Below, piece after piece: positions 58,746 through 64,000 of a stretch of 64,000 nucleotides of DNA; within the stretch, counting starts at the first letter, position 1, and every line of letters starts with the position of its first letter. Below the pieces are notes generated by a model. It searched no databases and was not told the origin of the DNA. It saw only the letters and a program-made list of their open reading frames with translations. The DNA is from Deroplatys truncata (lineage: Eukaryota > Arthropoda > Insecta > Mantodea > Mantidae). The translations under genes and the position numbers were made by a program. The stretch covers positions 56,962,364 to 57,026,363 of the forward strand of contig CM060980.1 in assembly GCA_030765065.1 (NCBI GenBank), in the 5' to 3' direction.

Positions 58746-59199
58746 TGTTTAAGATATTTTCATGACAAATGAAATGTATATATCGAATTTTCTGGGAATG
58801 TCTCCAAAAGTAATCTTCATTGTGAACGACTTTTGCATAACTGGTAAACCATAAGAGATAGACAAAATTTTACTACACACAAAATGTAGATCGCGTTAAA
58901 ATACACAATTTATGTCATACACATTTTGTTGTTGAGCGTATCATTTTCGAGATATTGTTTGTTATTCCTTTAAATTTTCCAATACATATACTTTTTCTGA
59001 AATGGGAATTCGTTATTACTTTTTATTTATTTTTTTGTCCTGGTAATGCAAAGAGAATGGAATACTCCACATAGCAACCAGCTCTTAAAATATTTGACTA
59101 TCGCTTAAAGCCTACCAATTCCCCTTGCATCTACAAGAAAATTAGCAATAAGATTAACATCTCGATTAACATGAAGCATATGGAGAATAAGCGTTTGAA
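58746..59199 (+). repeat. F1 copy, 3' half
   Basis: It begins inside the element at TGTTTAAGATATTTTCATGA and runs to GGAGAATAAGCGTTTGAA, lacking the last 50 bp. Just after it is AGTTAGGGTTAGGGTTA, two and a half TTAGGG units, too few to call telomeric. Confidence 0.8.
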
Positions 59200-59224
59200 T
59201 TGAAGTTAGGGTTAGGGTTATACA

Positions 59225-59470
59225 ACGAAGGAGACACCTCGCACACTGCAACCTACATTGATATATTGTAGCTACCATCCCCAGGAAGAAGGGATGAAGT
59301 GAGGGAACCACAGGGGGTTACTGGTGGCAGAGACGCGCGGAAGTCAAGTTCTTTACATTTCCAGACCGGAAGACCCATCCCACTGCTGAAACTGACCAGA
59401 GATAGCGATATACGACCCGTTGATCAAGCAGCTCTCTGCAAGGAGTACTCTTTTTTTGAACAAGCATCCG
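59225..59470 (+). repeat. Repeat D copy 2
   Basis: Same order of blocks as 29826-30075: ACACCTCGCACACTGC, CCCAGGAAGAAGGGATGAAG, GAGACGCGCGGAAGTC, AGACCGGAAGACCCATCC and GATATACGACCCGTTGATCA. It sits directly after an F1 copy. The role is unknown. Confidence 0.65.
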
Positions 59471-59599
59471 CGCCATCTATTCGGCACTGCCATACGCCAC
59501 AAAACCTAGAAGCACACCTGAAAGATGAGTAGGAAACGGAATGAAGGAGAAACAATGCAAAGGAAATCGTGGTAGATGAGAAATCTTCTCAGTATTAGC

Positions 59600-59715
59600 C
59601 TACTTCCCTGGGGAAACCACGAAAAACCCATGGTCACAGTCGCAGAAAATCGAATCCAGGACCTCCCGAATACTAGCTTCATACTTTACGGCAAAGCCAC
59701 CTTGCTTAGTGTGAA
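59600..59715 (-). repeat. SINE-B head fragment
   Basis: On the minus strand: AAGGTGGCTTTGCCGTAAAG, GGAGGTCCTGGATTCGATTT (B box) and CCATGGGTTTTTCGTGG, the head and link seen at 40430-40530. The GC-rich body is absent. Confidence 0.65.
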
Positions 59716-60000
59716 ATGATTATTTTTGTACTATGTGTTTATATAAATACTTAAGTTGCAGCTTAAATAATTTAGGTGCTCCTATGGGTAAGTTTGCGTA
59801 CTAGTATGTCTTACTCCCGTCTACAGAATCTTTCATTGAGTTGGAGTAAAGTGATCTGCAATTTGTTGGTGTAGATTTGGTTTGTGTTATGTTTAACATA
59901 ATTTACTTTGATATAGGGAGCCATCATATACAGAAATTGTGTATACAGATTGAATTAGGTAGAACAAGTTCCTTTTAAGAGTGTAAAGAACTAATTTAGC

Positions 60001-60754
60001 GTAGGAGTTCTCAACCTATTGTATGCTTACCATTGGTGGTACGTGAGCTACTGCAGGGTGGTATGTAAAGATTTTGGCAAGTAGGATAAATTAACCTTAA
60101 TTTTACAAACAAATATTTGACTGTTCTATTATAACTAAGCGGAAACAATAGGTTTTACGTTATCATAAAAGAACTCCCGTGTGATAGTGTACGAAAACAA
60201 CACGGAAGTTCAATTTCAATTCTGTGACACAATGAATTTAACCAGATAAAATGGGAAACATTTTGTGTGTGTGTGTGTTTTTTTAGCTTCGAGACGCATT
60301 TACTGTTAAGAAGGCTGTGGAGTTAAATTACCGTTGAAAATCATACTGAAGAATGTAATGCAATATCGGCAATATGCCGATAAATTCCTACATTAAATTC
60401 CCTAACTGGCGAATTGTTTTTTTACGGTGAACCAACTCTCAGATTCATTTTGAGACAAAATACCCGAGTCACTATATTTTAACCTTAATAAATTAAGTTT
60501 TACATCATTTCACAGAATAATCGTTGAAAAAAATAGACAGAACTGTATTTTCTCCAGTAATTATCTAGTTCCAAAATACCACATATAAGAAATAACAAAA
60601 TTAATCACTAATATTTTTAAAATGTAGAGAAATGTTTATTGTGACCCTTGCACTATAAAATCATGCATTTACCTCGTAAAAGTTTCTTAAGGATACATCC
60701 AATATTCTGCGTTGAATGTAAGGGTACGTCACTGGAAAAGGCTGAGAATCCCTG
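60001..60754. mobile_element. Nonautonomous hAT-like element, 754 bp
   Basis: The left end is GTAGGAGTTCTCAACCTATT with TGGTGGTACG nearby. The right end read inwards is CAGGGATTCTCAGCCTTTTC with GACGTACCCTTAC. These are imperfect inverted ends of the CAG(N)G(N)TTCTCAACC type typical of one hAT (ZBED-like) group. There is no transposase frame inside. Flanking 8-bp repeats are only vaguely similar (TAATTTAG and ATTAAGAG), as expected for an old insertion. Confidence 0.6.
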
Positions 60755-61111
60755 ATTAAGAGTAAAAACTTTCTCTTATAAATTTTTTTATCTATAATCG
60801 TTTTAGTTTATAATGGTTTTTTAATAGCTTTTAATGATATTTGAAACACTATGTTGCAACGTCGCACAAGCAGGTAAGTTCGACGCGTGCGAATTACTGT
60901 AGGTCTACCTGCCACGAGGACAAGCTTCTTCGTTGACGCACGCTCTACTTTATCTAGAGTATTGCTATGAAACATGCTGAAATTACTACACTTTTTAACA
61001 TTAGGTTACAAGAAAAAAAATTGACCAAAACTTTACTGGAAAGAATTTGATTCAGTCATTTTGCACTAGCTGATGAGAATGGTATCCTTACTGTTCTTTT
61101 TCTTGTTTAAG
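60755..61111. other. Intergenic DNA, no gene recognised
   Basis: Nothing supported here. Confidence 0.5.
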
Positions 61112-61455
61112 GGAATACCCTCTCCTTTGTAAGATTTACATCCCCAAAGACTTACAAGCTAATGCCTTGGATCAGTAGCTTGTCGAGGAGCAAGTAAACT
61201 CTAAATCATAGCATATCAAGGATGGGTGATCAGCTAGATGGCTTGTATGGCGGTGAAGAGGAAGGAAATGACATATAGTGATGAAAGGGCTGATAGGAAA
61301 ATCAGCGGATCAAATTATTCAACCCTGCATTCGCCTAACGATCGAGCAAAACTGCGGAAAAACCTTCGGTCAGGTTGGTCGGTCTGGGGGTTTGAACCCG
61401 GGGTCTCCCGAAAGCGGACCACAGACGTTACCGCCTGAATCATCCCGTTCGGTTG
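61112..61455 (-). repeat. SINE-C copy 2, uninterrupted
   Basis: The minus-strand head has GGGATGATTCAGGCGGTAAC (A box) and GACCCCGGGTTCAAACCCCC (B box near 61391-61405). A body of about 270 bp includes CTTGCTCCTCGACAAGCTAC and ends near CCTCTCCTTTGTAAGATTT. This copy shows the unbroken site into which LTR-A inserted in copy 1: AGGAAAATCAGCGGATC at about 61297-61313. The head is nearly the same as the head of SINE-B copy 2 (GGTAACGTCTGTGGTCCGC), while the bodies differ. Confidence 0.75.
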
Positions 61456-62170
61456 AGAATGGTATTCCGCATCTAATATTGTGAGTTTTCATATTATGAA
61501 CAGAAATTGTACATAATTTCTTTCGCCCTGGCGACGTAGGTAATGTGCAGGTTATGGTGTAGTAAAGGACTCGCTATAGGACGAAATTCCAGCTCACTTG
61601 TATCGCTGATAATTCTGGTGTCTGGTATTTGCTAGTGTCGTTAAACAAATAAATAATAATTTACCTTGTGTAAACTAAGTACAGATCTATTAGTATTCTT
61701 TGTGACCAGAGAAGTGTAAAACCGCCATTCATGAAGATCGTATATTGCAAAAACACCTGACGATGCATTGTACCGCGACAAAGTGATGATTGGACCTTGT
61801 TACTAGCGCAAACATTACAGTTATCTTAGCTTTGTGTTCCTAGAACTAATGAAATTCACCAGGGAAAAGTGAGGCTATTTAATTATCTTTATCTTAATGT
61901 GCATACTTAGAAAATAATCTTCACCGTGAATGCATAAGCCAAAGACTCATGAATTTTCATGGTGCAAATAGTGTTTGTATGACCACAGCGTGTGACCGTT
62001 ATAAGTTTATTAACATATTGTGGAGATATGAAGCAACTCGACCTCTCCCACCGATCGTCGTACAAACTCTAAGAACATGAGTCATGTATCAAAATTCCAA
62101 ATGTAGATTTTCTCTCTGAAGCACCCTTGCTGCTCAGTAAAAGTGGTGATTTATACTAAAGAAGACTGCG
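61456..62170. other. Intergenic DNA, no gene recognised
   Basis: No frame above 60 codons and no named repeat in this part. Confidence 0.5.
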
Positions 62171-62171
62171 G

Positions 62172-62240
62172 GGTATTGGTTAGAGCTTTGGAATCTAAAT
62201 CCAAAGTTCGGAATTCAGGATCGAGGAATTTCTTTTAATT
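62172..62240 (+). repeat. tRNA-like SINE head
   Basis: GGGGTATTGGTTAGAGCTTT is a good A-box region. The B-box position reads GGAATTCAGGATCGAGG, which is degenerate. It is followed by TTTTAATTAGGATTATTCC as in SINE-A bodies. It is probably a SINE trace and not a functional tRNA gene. Confidence 0.45.
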
Positions 62241-62391
62241 AGGATTATTCCATTCCCTCTCTAAATCAGAATTTATGAATATATCATTCAATGCCATAAT
62301 ACCAAAGATAACCAAATGAAAAACCGGTTGACATTGTTGTTTATAAACAATTGTTTTCAAGTCAAAGAAGCCAACATAGTCTTAAAAGTCA

Positions 62392-63133
62392 TGACTTTCT
62401 CTTCTCTTGTACGAACTATTTTTACAAATGCTTATTCTCTATGTGCTTCATGTTAATCGAGATATCGAGATGTTAATCTTATTGCTAATTTTCTTGTAGA
62501 TGAAAGGGGAATTGGTAGGCTTTAAGCGATAGTCACATATCTTAAGAGCTGGTTGCTATGTGTAGTATTCCATTCTCTTTGCATTACAAGGACAAAAAAT
62601 GTATATGACATAAATTGTGTATTTTAACGCGATCTACATTTTTTGTGTAGCAAAATGTTGTCCATCTCTTATGGTTTACCAGTTATGCAAAAGTCGTTCA
62701 CAATGAAGAATACTTTTGGAGACATTCCCAGAAAATTCAAGATATACATTTTATTTGTCATGAAAGTATTTTGAATATATGCTATTTTAATCAAAATCGT
62801 TATAGCCATTTTTGAGAAAATTAAAATTTTCGAAAAATGTTCCATGTAAAGGGTAATCTGTGGTGGGGGGATTTTCTTGAAAACCTTCGTGTCGCATCTC
62901 TGGTAAATACTGAACCTAAATACCAAGTTTGGTGTTTATCCGACTGTTCGTTTCTGAGTTATGCTGTTCACAGACACACACACACACATACACACACACA
63001 CACGGACATGTTTCCAAAATTGCTTTTTTGGATTCAGGGGCCTCAAAACATATATTTCCGGTGAAATCTCGGTATCAAATTTTTGGGTGGAATACAATAC
63101 TTCCCCTACTTACTGTTCGTAGTAGAGAAAGTA
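62392..63133 (-). repeat. F1 copy, near full length with central deletion
   Basis: It starts at ATGACTTTCTCTTCTCTTGT and ends TACTTACTGTTCGTAGTAGA. A deletion near 62592 removes the segment with the AAGTATTGGAAAATTTAAGG block (ACAAGGACAAAAAATG joins GTATATGACATAAA). The CA tract lies at 62975-63003. A frame reading MVFIRLFVSELCCSQTHTH crosses it, as in other copies. Confidence 0.85.
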
Positions 63134-63149
63134 AAAATTAAATGTGGCG

Positions 63150-63182
63150 CGCGCGCACACACACACACACATACATATATAT
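63150..63182. repeat. CG/CA/TA simple repeat
   Basis: GCGCGCGC, then CACACACACACA, then TACATATATATA, a few bases after the F1 end. Confidence 0.85.
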
Positions 63183-63289
63183 AACACCTGTGTATAACAA
63201 TCTCTTTTATCTATTACGATACCATCAAAAGCTCCATTGTCGTGTCGTCATCTTGGTTTCAAGGTTTAGATTAATATCTATTTACCTTA

Positions 63290-63740
63290 TCTTACCTCCT
63301 CACTTCATGTTTTCCTTGGTCTTCCGATATGGCGGCGTCATTACTGTGGATATTATGGCACTGTTTTAGGACACCTTTCTTCCGGCTTGAACGACATGAT
63401 CTTTTCAGCTGCCTTTGTATGATGTTTCTTACTGGCACTATTTCAAGTTCTGTTATGTTGGCGTTTGGAATTCTATCAGTACATTCACAAGCTTTCACAG
63501 CTTTAGGAACCTCATCTCAGCTGCTCCTAGTCTTCTGTAGTGCATCTTGACCACTACCCATGTTTCAGTACAATAAATTACTATAACGTAACTCTAAAAT
63601 TTTAGCTTTTCTTGTTACACTTCTTATATTTGGTCTTATATGCTCTTTATGTATATTTCATGTGATGATGTCAACCACCCTGCAAGAATCTATTATAACC
63701 TTTATATCTTCATTAGTTATTCCTTTTCGCAAGGTCCTCT
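63290..63740 (-). pseudogene. LINE fragment, reverse-transcriptase tail
   Basis: Minus-strand pieces fit the region after the RT core: NIRSVTRKAKILELRYSNLL-like codons, then TETWVVVKMHYRRLGAAEMR in a second frame, then KACECTDRIPNANITELEIV in a third. The pattern AEMR...DRI(R/P)N...I is typical of insect non-LTR elements. Frames shift twice and the 5' end is cut where an F1 copy begins near 63743. Confidence 0.5.
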
Positions 63741-63742
63741 TA

Positions 63743-63876
63743 TTTTTATTTTCTCTATTACCTAAAGTAAGTAAGGGAAGTATTGTTTTCCACCCAAAAA
63801 TTCGATATCGAAATTTCATTGAAAATACTGCTTTTGAGGCACCCTGATTAAAAAAAACCTTTTTAGAAAAAGGTCC

Positions 63877-63915
<39 letters not shown>

Positions 63916-64000
63916 GTGTATCTGTGAACAGCTTAACTCAAAAACGAAAAGTTGGAAAAATACCAAACTTAGTACTTAGGTTCAGTACTTTACAAAGATG
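63743..64000 (+). repeat. F1 copy, cut by the window edge
   Basis: It starts TTTTATTTTCTCTATTACCT, then GGGAAGTATTGTTTTCCACC, the TG tract at 63883-63912 and the core GAACAGCTTAACTCAAAAAC. It continues beyond the window. Confidence 0.85.

Noticed and set aside
59213..59229. TTAGGGTTAGGGTTA as a telomeric repeat
   Set aside because: There are only about two and a half units, the expected insect repeat is TTAGG, and the site is internal. It is treated as chance.

Overview
The window is a piece of a large, AT-rich eukaryotic nuclear genome. The one conserved protein-coding gene is an animal-type MCM8 helicase. The rest is dominated by interspersed repeats of kinds usual in insects: tRNA-derived SINEs, mariner/Tc1 and hAT remnants, LINE 3' ends and solo LTR-like copies. 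The style of the repeats suggests an insect, and a hemimetabolous one such as a cockroach or relative is plausible. That species-level idea is a guess, because no marker gene is present. There are no bacterial operons, no CRISPR array and no rRNA genes. Nearly all short open frames are chance frames inside repeats.

Layout: 1-14.6 kb is repeat-rich intergenic DNA: an LTR-like copy, SINEs, a deleted mariner, an LTR-B copy, F1 copies and a LINE tail. MCM8 lies on the minus strand at 14.8-17.2 kb as one uninterrupted 813-codon frame. From 17.9 to 28 kb there are SINEs (one split by a small inverted-repeat element) and blocks of F1. From 28 to 43 kb there are LTR-B, SINEs, F1 tandems and long stretches with nothing recognisable. 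From 43 to 48.7 kb come a solo LTR inside a SINE, a Tc1-like fossil, F1 and a LINE fragment. From 51 to 64 kb are F1 copies, a full-length but dead mariner, LTR-B, a hAT-like element, SINEs and a LINE fragment.

The main unexplained component is a family here named F1: a module of about 850 bp in roughly 28 full, partial or deleted copies on both strands, which together fill roughly a third of the window. It begins near TACTTTCTCTACT and ends near AGTAGAGAAAGTCATG...CATCAGATTTTT, so it carries a 12-13 bp subterminal inverted repeat. It has a CA/TG tract at a fixed internal position and no transposase-sized frame. Copies often sit head-to-tail or in inverted pairs. I do not recognise it as a named family.

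Other names used here: LTR-A (two copies), LTR-B (three copies), SINE-A to SINE-F, and repeat D. MCM8 is the only gene for which a cellular role can be stated. No gene-gene cooperation is visible in the window.
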